From: Allocatelliglobosispora scoriae
GTDB lineage: Bacteria > Actinomycetota > Actinomycetes > Mycobacteriales > Micromonosporaceae
NCBI RefSeq assembly: GCF_014204945.1
Contig: NZ_JACHMN010000002.1
Span: 4,239,001-4,303,000 of the forward strand
Length of the DNA: 64,000 bases
Direction: 5' to 3'
Below are positions 27,113-35,020 of this stretch, in pieces. A program made the translations under genes and the position numbers. Under the pieces are notes generated by a model. It did not search any database, was not told the DNA's origin, and was given only the letters and a program-made list of their open reading frames with translations. Numbering within the stretch: position 1 is the stretch's first letter; each line of letters opens with the position of its first letter.

Positions 27113-27798
27113 CGCAGTCCCAGGTAATCCGCCAGTTCGGTGAGCTGGTGGTCGAGGATCGCGCCCTGGTTGGGGAAGTCCGCGCCGTAACGGCCCCACA
27201 GCTCGAAGCTGATCGAGCCCATGAGCTGCGAGTAACACGTCACCGCCCGGAAGATCATCGGCTCGGCCAGGTCCACGCCGAGGTCGGTGCGGATGAAGGC
27301 CATCGCGTCGCGGGTCGGGCGCGGCAGCCGCTCGCCCGGTGTGGGTCGCAGCGCTCCGGCCTCGGCGGCGTCCACCAAGATCTTGATGAAGGTACGCACC
27401 GGGCGGACCCCCGGTTCGATCGTCTCCGCCGGCGCCTTGTAGCCCGGCACGGGTGAGCCGAACAGCAGCGCGTACTCGGCCGGTTTGGCGACGGCCCAGG
27501 CCCTCGTCGCCGAGCCCAGGGCGAGCCACCGTCCCCGGAAGTCGCTGTGCGGCAAGGCATCCACGGCGGTGTCCACCGCGTCGGCGAGCTCGTTGTATGC
27601 ATCGATGATCAATGCGGTGAGCAGGTCGTCGCGGCTGGCGAAATACCGGTAGACCGCCGACGAGACCATCCCGAGATCGCGGGCGACCGCCCGGAGCGAG
27701 AGGTTGGCGCCGTCGGAGTGGAGGTGCTTCGTGGCGACCGCCTTGATCTCGTCGATCATCTCGGCGCGGACGCGGGCTCTTATCCCTGGTGCAGACAT
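27109..27798 (-). CDS. TetR-family transcriptional repressor
   Basis: A 229-residue regulator. The N-terminal helix-turn-helix covers about residues 25-60 (LSLRAVARDLGMVSSAVYRY then FASRDDLL). The C-terminus is a WHG/TetR_C-type ligand domain (AKPAEYALLFGSPVPGYKAP). It is divergent from an epimerase gene. Two identical 13-bp palindromes (AGAGCGGTGCTCT) lie in the 129-base divergent region, one next to its own -10 (AGATTA on the plus strand, 27805-27810). This suggests autoregulation and control of the epimerase. The -10 ends 6 bases before the ATG, so the message is likely leaderless. Confidence 0.92.
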   Translation of the reverse strand: MSAPGIRARVRAEMIDEIKAVATKHLHSDGANLSLRAVARDLGMVSSAVYRYFASRDDLLTALIIDAYNELADAVDTAVDALPHSDFRGRWLALGSATRAWAVAKPAEYALLFGSPVPGYKAPAETIEPGVRPVRTFIKILVDAAEAGALRPTPGERLPRPTRDAMAFIRTDLGVDLAEPMIFRAVTCYSQLMGSISFELWGRYGADFPNQGAILDHQLTELADYLGLR

Positions 27799-27812
27799 GA
27801 CCGAAGATTATC

Positions 27813-27825
27813 AGAGCGGTGCTCT
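27813..27825. promoter_or_regulatory. TetR operator copy 1
   Basis: AGAGC-GGT-GCTCT, a perfect 5-bp inverted repeat. It abuts the tetR -10 on the minus strand and overlaps the first base of TTGACG (27825-27830), a likely -35 for the epimerase (17 bases before GAATGT). Confidence 0.75.
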
Positions 27826-27864
27826 TGACGGGAAGCGACGCTCATGAGAATGTAGTTCTAGAAC

Positions 27865-27879
27865 GAGAGCGGTGCTCTC
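27865..27879. promoter_or_regulatory. TetR operator copy 2
   Basis: GAGAGC-GGT-GCTCTC, a 6-bp inverted repeat containing the same 13-mer as copy 1. Centre-to-centre distance is 53 bp, about five helical turns, so two dimers would lie on the same DNA face. It lies downstream of the epimerase -10, in the transcribed leader. Confidence 0.75.
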
Positions 27880-27927
27880 AAATCGGAGAGCCGCACCGTG
27901 GATGCGGACAGAATCAGGGAGATCACC

Positions 27928-28854
27928 ATGGGCAAGCACGTTGTCGTCGGCGCCGGACCGATCGGCACCGCCGTCGCGGGACTTCTCGTCACCGCCGGCC
28001 ACGACGTCTCGGTCGTCACCCGGCGCGGCACCCAGGTCGCCGGTGCCACCGCCGTCGCCGCCAACGCGTCCGACGCCGCGGTGCTGAGCAGGCACGCAGC
28101 CGGTGCCGATGCGCTCTACAACTGCGCCAACCCCCCGCAGTACCACACCTGGCCGGAGATCTGGCCACCACTCGCAGCCGCGCTGCTGAGCGCCGCCGAG
28201 TCCTCCGGTGCGGTGCTCGCGACGATGTCCTGCCTCTACGGCTACGGCCCGGTCACCGTGCCGATGACCGAGGAGATGCCGCTGGTCGCGACCACGGTCA
28301 AGGGCGGCATCCGGGCGAAGATGTGGCACGACGCGCTCGCGCTGCACCAGGCCGGCCGGATCCGCGCCACCGAGGTCCGGGCCAGCGACTACCTGGGCTA
28401 CCGGGTCAACGGGTTCCTCGGCGATGTCGTGCTGACCCGCACCGCCAACGGCAGGACCGGATACGCCCTCGGCGACCCCGGCCAGCCGCACAGCTGGACC
28501 ACGATCGGCGACGCGGCCAACGCCCTCGTCATCGCGGCCGCCACGGAGTCGGCCTGGGGCCACGCCTGGCACGCGCCGACCGCGCCCGCGATCTCGATGC
28601 GGGCCGCCGCCGAGCGGGCCAACGAACTCATCGGCGCACCCCGGCCCACCGTTCGCGAGGTGCCTCGCCCGGTGCTGTGGTCGGCGGGGATCGTCGTGCC
28701 GATGGCGCGGGCGATGCGGGAGATGCAGTACCAGTTCCAGCGCCCCTTCATCCTCGACTCGTCGCACACCGAGCGCACCTTCGGCATCGCGCCGACACCG
28801 CTCGACGAGTCGCTCAGGAAGACGGCCGAGCTTTACCGCTCCGCCCCGCGATAG
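27928..28854 (+). CDS. NAD-dependent epimerase/dehydratase-like protein
   Basis: A 308-residue short-chain dehydrogenase-fold protein. It binds NAD(P) through HVVVGAGPIGTAVAGLL at the N-terminus. SCLYGYGP carries the Tyr region, though the usual YxxxK is not obvious, so it may act as a reductase-like or NAD-sensing protein (NmrA/atypical SDR). ATG 27928 is used because GGGAG lies 7 bases upstream; a GTG ten codons earlier is in frame. It is controlled by the divergent TetR through two operators. The last 41 bases overlap the convergent DMT gene. Confidence 0.85.
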   Translation: MGKHVVVGAGPIGTAVAGLLVTAGHDVSVVTRRGTQVAGATAVAANASDAAVLSRHAAGADALYNCANPPQYHTWPEIWPPLAAALLSAAESSGAVLATMSCLYGYGPVTVPMTEEMPLVATTVKGGIRAKMWHDALALHQAGRIRATEVRASDYLGYRVNGFLGDVVLTRTANGRTGYALGDPGQPHSWTTIGDAANALVIAAATESAWGHAWHAPTAPAISMRAAAERANELIGAPRPTVREVPRPVLWSAGIVVPMARAMREMQYQFQRPFILDSSHTERTFGIAPTPLDESLRKTAELYRSAPR

Positions 28855-29761
28855 CCACCGCCACCAGCGTCAACGCCGCACCCAGCAGCGTTGACGCGCT
28901 CGGCTGTCCGGCCCTGCCCGGGGCGAACTGGTCGAGGATGAGCGCTCCGGAGACCTGGCCGGCGATCATGCCCAGCCCCAGCAGCAGCACCCCGATGTGC
29001 CGCACGACCGCCGCCGCCATCGCGATGAAGCCGACTCCGAGGATGCCACCCAGGTAGAGCCAGAGTTCGGTCGGCAGGGAGCCCGTCGGCACCCCCCGAA
29101 CGGCGAGTGACACGGCGAAGGCGAGCAGCAGGGCTGTCGTACCCACCGCGAAGTTGATGAACGTGGTCGGCAGGACGCCGCCGGACGCTGCCCGGACCCG
29201 CCCGTTGGCCGCGGCCTGCCACGCCATCCCGGCGCCGGCGACGAGCGGCAGGATCGCCAGCAGCAGCGAACCGGGGGCGCCGAGATGGTTGCTCACCGCG
29301 ATGAGCACGGCGACCACCGTCAGCGCGGCACCCAGCGCGCGCTGTGTCGTGATGGGGCGAACCCCGCCCGGCCCGATCCCGGCGCGGTCGACGGCGAGCC
29401 CGCTGCCGGTCTGGCCCGCGACGACGGCGACGGTGAAGGTCGCGACCCCGAGCGTCGCGACGGTGAGGCCCTGGCTCGCCACGAGCAGCGCACCACAGGC
29501 ACCGCCGAGGCACTCCCAGGCGCGCATCCGACCGTCGCGCAGCTTCGCGGCGACGAGCCCGAGACCCGCCCGCCCGGCGGGGAGGGCGAGCACCGCGATC
29601 GTCAGCAGCACCAGGCCGGAGCCGAAGGAGATGACCGCGGCCGCGATGCCGTCGTTGAGCCGTGCGCCCAGCTCACCGTTGATCCGGGCCTGCACCGCGG
29701 CACCGATCCCGCCGAGGAAGGCGGCGAAGATCCCCAGAGTGCGCGTTCTTGATCCGGTCAC
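28814..29761 (-). CDS. DMT-family transporter (DUF606/YdcZ type, tandem)
   Basis: A 315-residue membrane protein with about ten helices formed by two repeats of a five-helix DUF606 unit. The first repeat starts LGIFAAFLGGIGAAVQARIN and the second ILPLVAGAGMAWQAAANGRV. The AVQARINGELG signature recurs in the second repeat as AANGRVRAAS, which supports an internal duplication. The substrate is unknown. Its 3' end overlaps the convergent epimerase gene by 41 bases. Confidence 0.88.
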   Translation of the reverse strand: MTGSRTRTLGIFAAFLGGIGAAVQARINGELGARLNDGIAAAVISFGSGLVLLTIAVLALPAGRAGLGLVAAKLRDGRMRAWECLGGACGALLVASQGLTVATLGVATFTVAVVAGQTGSGLAVDRAGIGPGGVRPITTQRALGAALTVVAVLIAVSNHLGAPGSLLLAILPLVAGAGMAWQAAANGRVRAASGGVLPTTFINFAVGTTALLLAFAVSLAVRGVPTGSLPTELWLYLGGILGVGFIAMAAAVVRHIGVLLLGLGMIAGQVSGALILDQFAPGRAGQPSASTLLGAALTLVAVAIAGRSGKARPSS

Positions 29762-29792
29762 GTAACCCGAGGTTAGTCGATCACGGTCGAGG

Positions 29793-30806
29793 TCAGAGCG
29801 GGCGGCCGTCGAAGTCGACCACAGAGTAGAGGTTGAGCTTCTCCAGGCGGTGATAGCTGTCGATCACGCGGATCGTGCCGGACTTCGACCGCATCACCAG
29901 CGACTGGGTATATGCCGTTCCCGAGCGGTAACGCACGCCCCGGACCAGGTCGCCCGAGGTGACGCCGGTCGCGACGAAGAAGGCGTTGTCGCCGCGGACG
30001 AGATCGTTGGTGTGCAGCACCCGGTCGAGGTCATGCCCCGCCGCCAGCGCCTTCTCCCGTTCGGCGGCGTCGCGCGGCCACAGCTTCGCCTGAATCGCGC
30101 CACCCAGGCACTTCATGGCGCACGCGGCGATGATGCCCTCCGGCGTACCGCCGATGCCCATCAGCACGTCCACATCGGAACCGTCACGGGCGGCGGCGAT
30201 CGCACCGGCGATGTCGCCGTCGGTGATGAAGTTGATCCGGGCACCGGTCGCCCGGATCTCGGCGACGAGTTCCGAGTGGCGGGGTCGGTCGAGGATGCAG
30301 ACCGTGACATCGGAGACGTCGGAGTTCTTGACCTTGGCGATCCGGCGCAGGTTCTCCGCGACACCGGCCTCGATGTCGATCACGTCTGCGCACTCGGGTC
30401 CGACGACGAGCTTCTCCATGTAGAAGACGGCGCTCGGGTCGAACATCGCGCCCCGCTCGGCGACCGCGAGCACAGCGAGCGCGTTGGGCATGCCCTTGCT
30501 CATCAGCGTCGTGCCGTCGACCGGGTCCACCGCCACGTCCACCTCGGGGCCCGTGCCGTCGCCGACCAACTCCCCGTTGTAGAGCATCGGCGCATTGTCC
30601 TTCTCGCCCTCGCCGATGACGACGACACCGCGCATCGGGATCGAGTTGATCAGCTTGCGCATCGCGTCGACGGCTGCGCCGTCGCCGCCTTCCTTGTCGC
30701 CTCTGCCTACCCAGCGGCCGGCCGACATCGCGGCGGCCTCGGTCACTCTGACAAGGTCGAGTGCCAGGTTACGGTCAAGATCTTGTGGCGTACGCGTGCC
30801 GGCCAT
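29793..30806 (-). CDS. glpX: class II fructose-1,6-bisphosphatase
   Basis: A 337-residue gluconeogenic phosphatase of the GlpX family. It has [32 protein letters not shown] with metal-binding acids, [13 protein letters not shown], and [15 protein letters not shown] for substrate binding. It converts fructose-1,6-bisphosphate to fructose-6-phosphate. Start 30806 is chosen over GTG 30815 because AGGAG lies 8 bases upstream. It is divergent from a DUF4245 gene, its usual actinobacterial neighbour, and complements pckG in the same window. Confidence 0.95.
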   Translation of the reverse strand: MAGTRTPQDLDRNLALDLVRVTEAAAMSAGRWVGRGDKEGGDGAAVDAMRKLINSIPMRGVVVIGEGEKDNAPMLYNGELVGDGTGPEVDVAVDPVDGTTLMSKGMPNALAVLAVAERGAMFDPSAVFYMEKLVVGPECADVIDIEAGVAENLRRIAKVKNSDVSDVTVCILDRPRHSELVAEIRATGARINFITDGDIAGAIAAARDGSDVDVLMGIGGTPEGIIAACAMKCLGGAIQAKLWPRDAAEREKALAAGHDLDRVLHTNDLVRGDNAFFVATGVTSGDLVRGVRYRSGTAYTQSLVMRSKSGTIRVIDSYHRLEKLNLYSVVDFDGRPL

Positions 30807-30943
30807 CGGTTGCACTCCTCGCTTCGTTGCGGGGTCGGTTGCGGGGTCGGTTGGGTCCGTAGCAGGGGATGTGGGGATGATCGCATCCTGGCATGTCGAC
30901 CGCGTTAACGCTCATTCAGGGGCCTTGGGGGATACTGGCCGAC

Positions 30944-31564
30944 GTGACGCAGACCCCCGTGACCTCGCCCGACGCTGCGGCCTCGGCTGACGGTATGGCC
31001 TCGACTGATGCTGTGGCCTCGGCTGATGTGGCTTCGGCTGACACTGTGGCTTCGGCTGACACTGTGACCGACAAGCGCGGTGGGCGTACTCCGAAGGATA
31101 TGGCCCTCTCGCTGCTCGTGCTCATCGTTCCGGTCATCTTGATCATGATCTTCTACCGAGGGCTGCACGGCGGGGACGCACCGGTCACGGTCGATCCGAC
31201 CGAGGAGATCGCCAGGGCCGGGCAGGCCGGGTTCTCGCTCACCCCGCAGGAACTCCCCGAGGGCTGGCAGGTCGCGACGGCCCGGTTCGACGGCCGGACC
31301 AACACGCTGCGGCTGGGCTACCTGACGCGGGGTGAGGACGGGCTGCAGCTCGTCGAGGCGAAGCGGCCCGGACTGGCCCGCGAGGAGCTGACCACGGCCG
31401 GTGAGCAGACCGGCACGGTCAACGTGGAAGGCGTCGAGTGGCAGGTCTGGACCGGCCGCGAAAAGGAGAACGCCCTGGTCCTGACGCGTGAGGGTGTCAC
31501 GGTAGTGATCAGCGGCCGGGCGGCCCAGGCGGACCTGGTCGCGCTGGCGGAGCACCTGCTGTAG
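30944..31564 (+). CDS. DUF4245 membrane-anchored protein with repeat-rich N-terminus
   Basis: A 206-residue protein. Residues 1-43 are a low-complexity stretch built from ASADxV repeats. GRTPKDMALSLLVLIVPVIL starts the DUF4245 family and contains the single transmembrane helix. About 120 outer residues follow (FSLTPQELPEGWQVATARF). The function is unknown; the family sits beside glpX in many actinobacteria. GTG 30944 is favoured because GATACT (30931-30936) ends 7 bases before it. An ATG at 30893 is the alternative and would add 17 residues. Confidence 0.82.
   Translation: MTQTPVTSPDAAASADGMASTDAVASADVASADTVASADTVTDKRGGRTPKDMALSLLVLIVPVILIMIFYRGLHGGDAPVTVDPTEEIARAGQAGFSLTPQELPEGWQVATARFDGRTNTLRLGYLTRGEDGLQLVEAKRPGLAREELTTAGEQTGTVNVEGVEWQVWTGREKENALVLTREGVTVVISGRAAQADLVALAEHLL
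30980..31066. repeat. in-frame 18-bp tandem repeats in the DUF4245 gene
   Basis: Five head-to-tail units of GCNTCGGCTGAYRNTRTG-type sequence, four of 18 bases and one of 15 (31016-31030). The last two (31031-31048 and 31049-31066) are identical. Each encodes A-S-A/T-D-x-V/M. Copy number could vary between strains without shifting frame. Confidence 0.8.
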
Positions 31565-31676
31565 CTCGCCGTCACCCGCGCAGCCTTGGCCGGGTCGGCT
31601 GGCTGGCGTGCTATTTCGTGAAACAACCCTGACGGCGCCCTGGCCTGTTCGTCTGCGCGTAGCCGGGGGTGGGTGA

Positions 31677-31747
31677 TCACGTCTGGTTTGGGGAAGCAGA
31701 CGTGATATAGCGCCATGATCACGTCTGCTTCCCCAAACCAGACGTGA
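31677..31747. repeat. 30-bp perfect nested inverted repeat
   Basis: Arms 31677-31706 and 31718-31747 are exact complements around an 11-base loop. Each arm is itself bordered by ATCACGTCTG/CAGACGTGAT, so a palindrome sits inside a palindrome. The inner part is TTTGGGGAAG. There is no T-run; it could form a cruciform or a long RNA duplex. Confidence 0.85.
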
Positions 31748-31788
31748 CCTCTGCGTGCTGCGTGCCCTCCGCCAGCCCGCAGTGTCTC

Positions 31789-31867
31789 TTGATCGCACCT
31801 TCTTTGGGGAAAACGGTGCGATCAAGCACCTTGATCGCACCGTTTTCCCCAAAGAAGGCGCGATCAA
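31789..31867. repeat. 38-bp near-perfect nested inverted repeat
   Basis: Arms 31789-31826 and 31830-31867 pair with one mismatch around a 3-base loop. Each arm carries GATCGCACC at one end and GGTGCGATC at the other, the same nested design as the repeat 40 bases upstream. The inner part is TTTGGGGAAAAC. Confidence 0.85.
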
Positions 31868-31920
31868 TCGAGCGCTCAACGTCACGGTTGGTGTGGCGGC
31901 GGTTCGGGGCGTTCGCTAAT

Positions 31921-31956
31921 GCGGGTGCGGGTGCGGGTGCGGGTGCGGGTGCGGGT
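31921..31956. repeat. GCGGGT hexamer microsatellite
   Basis: Six perfect GCGGGT units followed by a partial one. It is prone to slippage; the G-runs could form a G-quadruplex on the plus strand. Confidence 0.85.
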
Positions 31957-32150
31957 GCGGGGTGCGTGTGTAGGCGAAGCGTCTGCGGGTGCGTGCAGGC
32001 GCGGACGCGAGGTGTCGGTCTCGCAGTGGCGGATCGCCGGGAGACGTCGACCGGGTACAAGCTGGCTGCGGCACAGGGCGTCCGCGGGTGGAGTGCGGAG
32101 AGTTGAGGCGCGGGTGTGCAGGGCTGGTGATCGCGCTGCTTCCGGAACTG

Positions 32151-32227
32151 ATGATCGCGCTATTTCCGGGAAATAAGGGCCTCGCGGTGGGCCGGAGGGG
32201 GCAGTTTCCGAGAAACAACACGATCAT
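32151..32227. repeat. degenerate nested inverted repeat
   Basis: Arms 32151-32174 and 32204-32227 pair over 24 positions with seven mismatches, several of them G-T wobbles. The left arm holds most of the perfect palindrome TATTTCC-G-GGAAATA (32161-32175). It follows the same plan as the two stronger repeats upstream and looks like a decayed member. Confidence 0.6.
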
Positions 32228-32298
32228 GCCGTAGGCGATGGGTGGGCGCGGCGACACTGGTACGGCGTGCGGCGTGGCGTACAGCGTGCGGGTGGTGG

Positions 32299-32600
32299 CT
32301 GGGCGCGGCGTGGGGCTGGGCGCGGCGTGGGGCTGGGCGCGGCGTGGGGCTGGGCGCGGCGTGCGGGTGGGTGCCTGGGCGCGGCGTGCACGGGGCGGGT
32401 GGGTGCCGGGGGCGAGGCATGCGGTGTGCGGGTGGGTGCCGGCGTGCGGTGTGCGGCGTGCGGGTGGGTGCCGGGGCGAGGCGTGCGGTGTGCGGGTGGG
32501 TGCCGGCGTGCGGTGTGCGGCGTGCGGTGTGCGGGTGGGTGCCGGGGCGAGGCGTGCGGTGTGCGGGTGGGTGCCGGGGCACGGCGAGGCTGGAGGTGGG
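32299..32600. repeat. G-rich tandem repeat array downstream of xseB
   Basis: Three perfect copies plus a partial one of the 17-mer CTGGGCGCGGCGTGGGG (32299-32363) are followed by about six copies of GCGGGTGGGTGCC separated by variable GGCGTGCGGTGT-type spacers. The plus strand is strongly G-rich with many GGG runs. It lies in the 3' region of the xseAB operon. Confidence 0.8.
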
Positions 32601-32611
32601 GTGGGCGGCGT

Positions 32612-32812
32612 CTAGCTTGCCTGGGGGTGGACGGCGTCGAGGCGGGCGCGGGCTGCGTCGAGCCAGCGCTGGCAGATCGCGGTGAGCTCCTCGCCGCGCT
32701 CCCACAGGGCGAGTGACTCCTCCAAGGTGGAGCCACCCGCCTCCAGCTTCTCGACCACCTGGGCGAGCTCGGCGCGGGCCTGCTCGTAGGAGAGGGATTC
32801 GGTCGCGGTCAT
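32612..32812 (-). CDS. xseB: exodeoxyribonuclease VII small subunit
   Basis: A 66-residue helical-hairpin protein of the XseB family. It contains SYEQARAELAQVVEKLEAG, then LEESLALWERGEEL and the closing CQRWLDAARARLD. Several copies wrap one XseA to form the nuclease that degrades single-stranded DNA. The ATG overlaps the xseA stop as ATGA, so the two are translationally coupled. The gene ends 12 bases before a G-rich tandem array. Confidence 0.95.
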   Translation of the reverse strand: MTATESLSYEQARAELAQVVEKLEAGGSTLEESLALWERGEELTAICQRWLDAARARLDAVHPQAS

Positions 32813-34011
32813 TCGGACACCGTAACCCGAAGCTCGCCCTCGGCGAGTCGGACCCGCAGCGCGTCTCCGGCGCCGACCGTCGCGGCATCGCGGAGCACCC
32901 GTCCGTCGTCGGCTTGCACGATGGCGTAGCCGCGGCCGAGCGTCGCCGCGGGGGAGAGCGCCCGTAGCCGAGCCAGCACGTGAGCGAGATCACCATCGGC
33001 CCTGGTCAGGCGGTGATCGAGATGCCGCCGGGCGCGCTGCGCCATTGCGGTGACCTCGCCCTGCATCCGGTCGAGCATCGCGTGCGGCCGGGCCAGCGAG
33101 GGTCGCGACCGCATCGAGGTGATGCGCTGCTGCTCGCGGTCGACCCGGTTGCGGATGGCGCGGTTGAGCCGGCCGCGGGCGACGCCGATGAGCCTGACCT
33201 CCTCCATCACGTCCGGCACGACCCGCTTGGCGGCATCGGTGGGCGTGGAGGCGCGCAGGTCCGCGACGTAGTCCACGAGCGGGGTGTCGGGTTCGTGGCC
33301 GATCGCCGAGATGACGGGCGTCGAGCAGGCGAAGACTGCTCGGCAGAGCGCCTCGTTGGAGAAGGGCAGCAGATCCTCGAACGAACCGCCCCCGCGAGCG
33401 AGGATGATCACGTCGATCGTGGCGTCGAGGTCGAGCTGCTTCAACGCGGTGACGATCTCGGGTACGGAACCCGCACCCTGGACAGCGACGTTGATCACGC
33501 GGAAGTCGATCGCGGGCCAGCGGCGCTTGGCGTTGGTGAGCACGTCGCGCTCGGCTGCGCTGGCCCGGCCGGTGATCAGGCCGATCCGGTTGGGCAGGAA
33601 CGGAGGCCGGCGCTTGCGGCGGGGGTCGAAGAGCCCTTCGGCCTGCAACTGCAGCCGCAGCTTCTCGATCTGTGCCTTGAGCTCGCCCTCGCCGATCTGC
33701 CGGATCTCGTCAATCCTCAGCGAGAGTGTCCCCCGAGCGGGGTAAAAATCCGGTTTCCCGTGCACCACGACGCGAGCGCCGTCCTGCAGATCCGGAGCAC
33801 CCGAATCCAGGACATCCCGGGTGGCCGTCGCGGTGAGGCTGATGTCGGCCGAGGGGTCCCGCAGGGTCAGAAACACCGTGCTGGAACCGGGTCTGCGCGA
33901 GATCTGGGCGATCTGGGCGTCGACCCAGAGCGAGCCGAGCTTGCCGATCCACTGGCCGATGCTCTGGCTGACCCGGCGTACCGGCCATGGCTCCTCTGGG
34001 CTGCTCGTCAC
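32809..34011 (-). CDS. xseA: exodeoxyribonuclease VII large subunit
   Basis: The catalytic subunit (400 residues). An N-terminal OB fold (residues 12-105, [20 protein letters not shown]) is followed by the nuclease core. The core has [29 protein letters not shown]-like sequence ([20 protein letters not shown]), and [21 protein letters not shown] long coiled coil comes next, then the closing [16 protein letters not shown]. The GTG at 34011 is favoured because TAGGCT lies 7 bases upstream on this strand (34019-34024) and the extra upstream residues are not family-like. It is divergent from ispH, 34 bases apart. Confidence 0.94.
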   Translation of the reverse strand: MTSSPEEPWPVRRVSQSIGQWIGKLGSLWVDAQIAQISRRPGSSTVFLTLRDPSADISLTATATRDVLDSGAPDLQDGARVVVHGKPDFYPARGTLSLRIDEIRQIGEGELKAQIEKLRLQLQAEGLFDPRRKRRPPFLPNRIGLITGRASAAERDVLTNAKRRWPAIDFRVINVAVQGAGSVPEIVTALKQLDLDATIDVIILARGGGSFEDLLPFSNEALCRAVFACSTPVISAIGHEPDTPLVDYVADLRASTPTDAAKRVVPDVMEEVRLIGVARGRLNRAIRNRVDREQQRITSMRSRPSLARPHAMLDRMQGEVTAMAQRARRHLDHRLTRADGDLAHVLARLRALSPAATLGRGYAIVQADDGRVLRDAATVGAGDALRVRLAEGELRVTVSE

Positions 34012-34045
34012 AGCGCTCAGCCTAGGGGCTGGGTACGATAACGTC
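34012..34045. promoter_or_regulatory. compact divergent promoters of xseA and ispH
   Basis: Within 34 bases lie TAGGCT on the minus strand (34019-34024; 7 bases to the xseA GTG) and TACGAT on the plus strand (34034-34039; 6 bases to the ispH GTG). Both genes would have leaderless mRNAs. The polymerase footprints overlap, so the two promoters may exclude each other. Confidence 0.6.
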
Positions 34046-35017
34046 GTGACTCCTCCTCGCAAGCGCGTTCTGCTCGCCAAGCCCCGTGGCTACTGCGCCG
34101 GCGTCGACCGCGCTGTGCAGACGGTCGAGCTGGCCCTCAAGACCTATGGTGCCCCGATCTACGTCCGCAAGGAGATCGTGCACAACAAGCATGTCGTCGC
34201 CACGCTGGAGGCGGCCGGTGCGATCTTCGTCGAGGAGAATTTCGAGGTGCCCGAGGGCGCCACGGTCATCTTCTCGGCACACGGTGTCGCCCCCGAGGTC
34301 TACGAGCAGGCCAAGGAGCGCAGCCTGCGGGCGATCGACGCGACCTGCCCGCTGGTGACGAAGGTCCACCACGAGGCCCGCCGCTTCGCCGCCGACGACT
34401 ACGACATCCTGCTCATCGGTCACGAGGGGCACGAGGAGGTCATCGGTACGACCGGCCAGGCTCCCGCCCGCATCCAGCTCGTGGACGGCCCGGGCGATGT
34501 CGACAAGGTGACCGTGCGCGACCCCAACAAGGTCGTCTGGCTCTCGCAGACCACGCTGAGCGTCGACGAGACCGTCGCGACCGTCGCGAAGCTGCGGGAG
34601 AAGCTGCCGATGCTGCAGTCCCCGCCGAGCGACGACATCTGCTACGCCACGCAGAACCGCCAGCAGGTCGTGAAGCAGATCGCACCCGAGTGCGATGTCA
34701 TGATCGTGGTCGGCTCGCGTAACTCCTCCAACTCGGTCCGCCTCGTCGAGGTCGCCAAGGACGCCGGTTCCCGTGCGGGATACCTGGTCGACTTCGCCCA
34801 CGAGATCCAGGAGGAGTGGCTGGAGGGCGCCACCACCGTCGGCCTCTCCTCCGGCGCCAGCGTCCCGGAGAACCTGGTCGAGGATGTGGTCGCCTTCCTC
34901 GCGGAGCGCGGCTTCGCCGACCTCGAGGAGATCAACGCGATCGAGGAGCGGCTCGTCTTCTCCCTGCCGCAGGACCTCAAGCGCGACATGAAGGCAGCCG
35001 GCGTCACCGCAGGCTGA
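34046..35017 (+). CDS. ispH: 4-hydroxy-3-methylbut-2-enyl diphosphate reductase
   Basis: A 323-residue iron-sulphur enzyme for the last step of the MEP pathway, making IPP and DMAPP. It opens [19 protein letters not shown] with the first cluster cysteine. [13 protein letters not shown] holds the second and [14 protein letters not shown] the third. HGV and the [10 protein letters not shown] substrate motif are present. Its products feed the cis-prenyltransferase encoded at 22.2 kb. A leaderless GTG start is predicted. Confidence 0.96.
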   Translation: MTPPRKRVLLAKPRGYCAGVDRAVQTVELALKTYGAPIYVRKEIVHNKHVVATLEAAGAIFVEENFEVPEGATVIFSAHGVAPEVYEQAKERSLRAIDATCPLVTKVHHEARRFAADDYDILLIGHEGHEEVIGTTGQAPARIQLVDGPGDVDKVTVRDPNKVVWLSQTTLSVDETVATVAKLREKLPMLQSPPSDDICYATQNRQQVVKQIAPECDVMIVVGSRNSSNSVRLVEVAKDAGSRAGYLVDFAHEIQEEWLEGATTVGLSSGASVPENLVEDVVAFLAERGFADLEEINAIEERLVFSLPQDLKRDMKAAGVTAG

Positions 35018-35020
35018 GGA

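Larger units (their letters stand above)
31565..32611. other. 1-kb non-coding segment of hairpins and G-rich repeats
   Basis: Between the convergent DUF4245 and xseB genes. It holds two very long inverted repeats (31677-31747 and 31789-31867), a GCGGGT hexamer array (31921-31956), a third degenerate inverted repeat (32151-32227) and a G-rich tandem array (32299-32600). Long reading frames here translate to Pro/His/Arg-rich low-complexity peptides and are not supported as genes. Confidence 0.75.

Noticed and set aside
32299-32600. CRISPR array
   Set aside because: Repeats are contiguous or with repetitive spacers, there are no unique spacers of constant length and no cas genes.
32160-32996. 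Long Pro/His/Arg-rich frames on both strands in the repeat region
   Set aside because: They translate the G-rich tandem repeats, lack ribosome sites and overlap each other in all frames.
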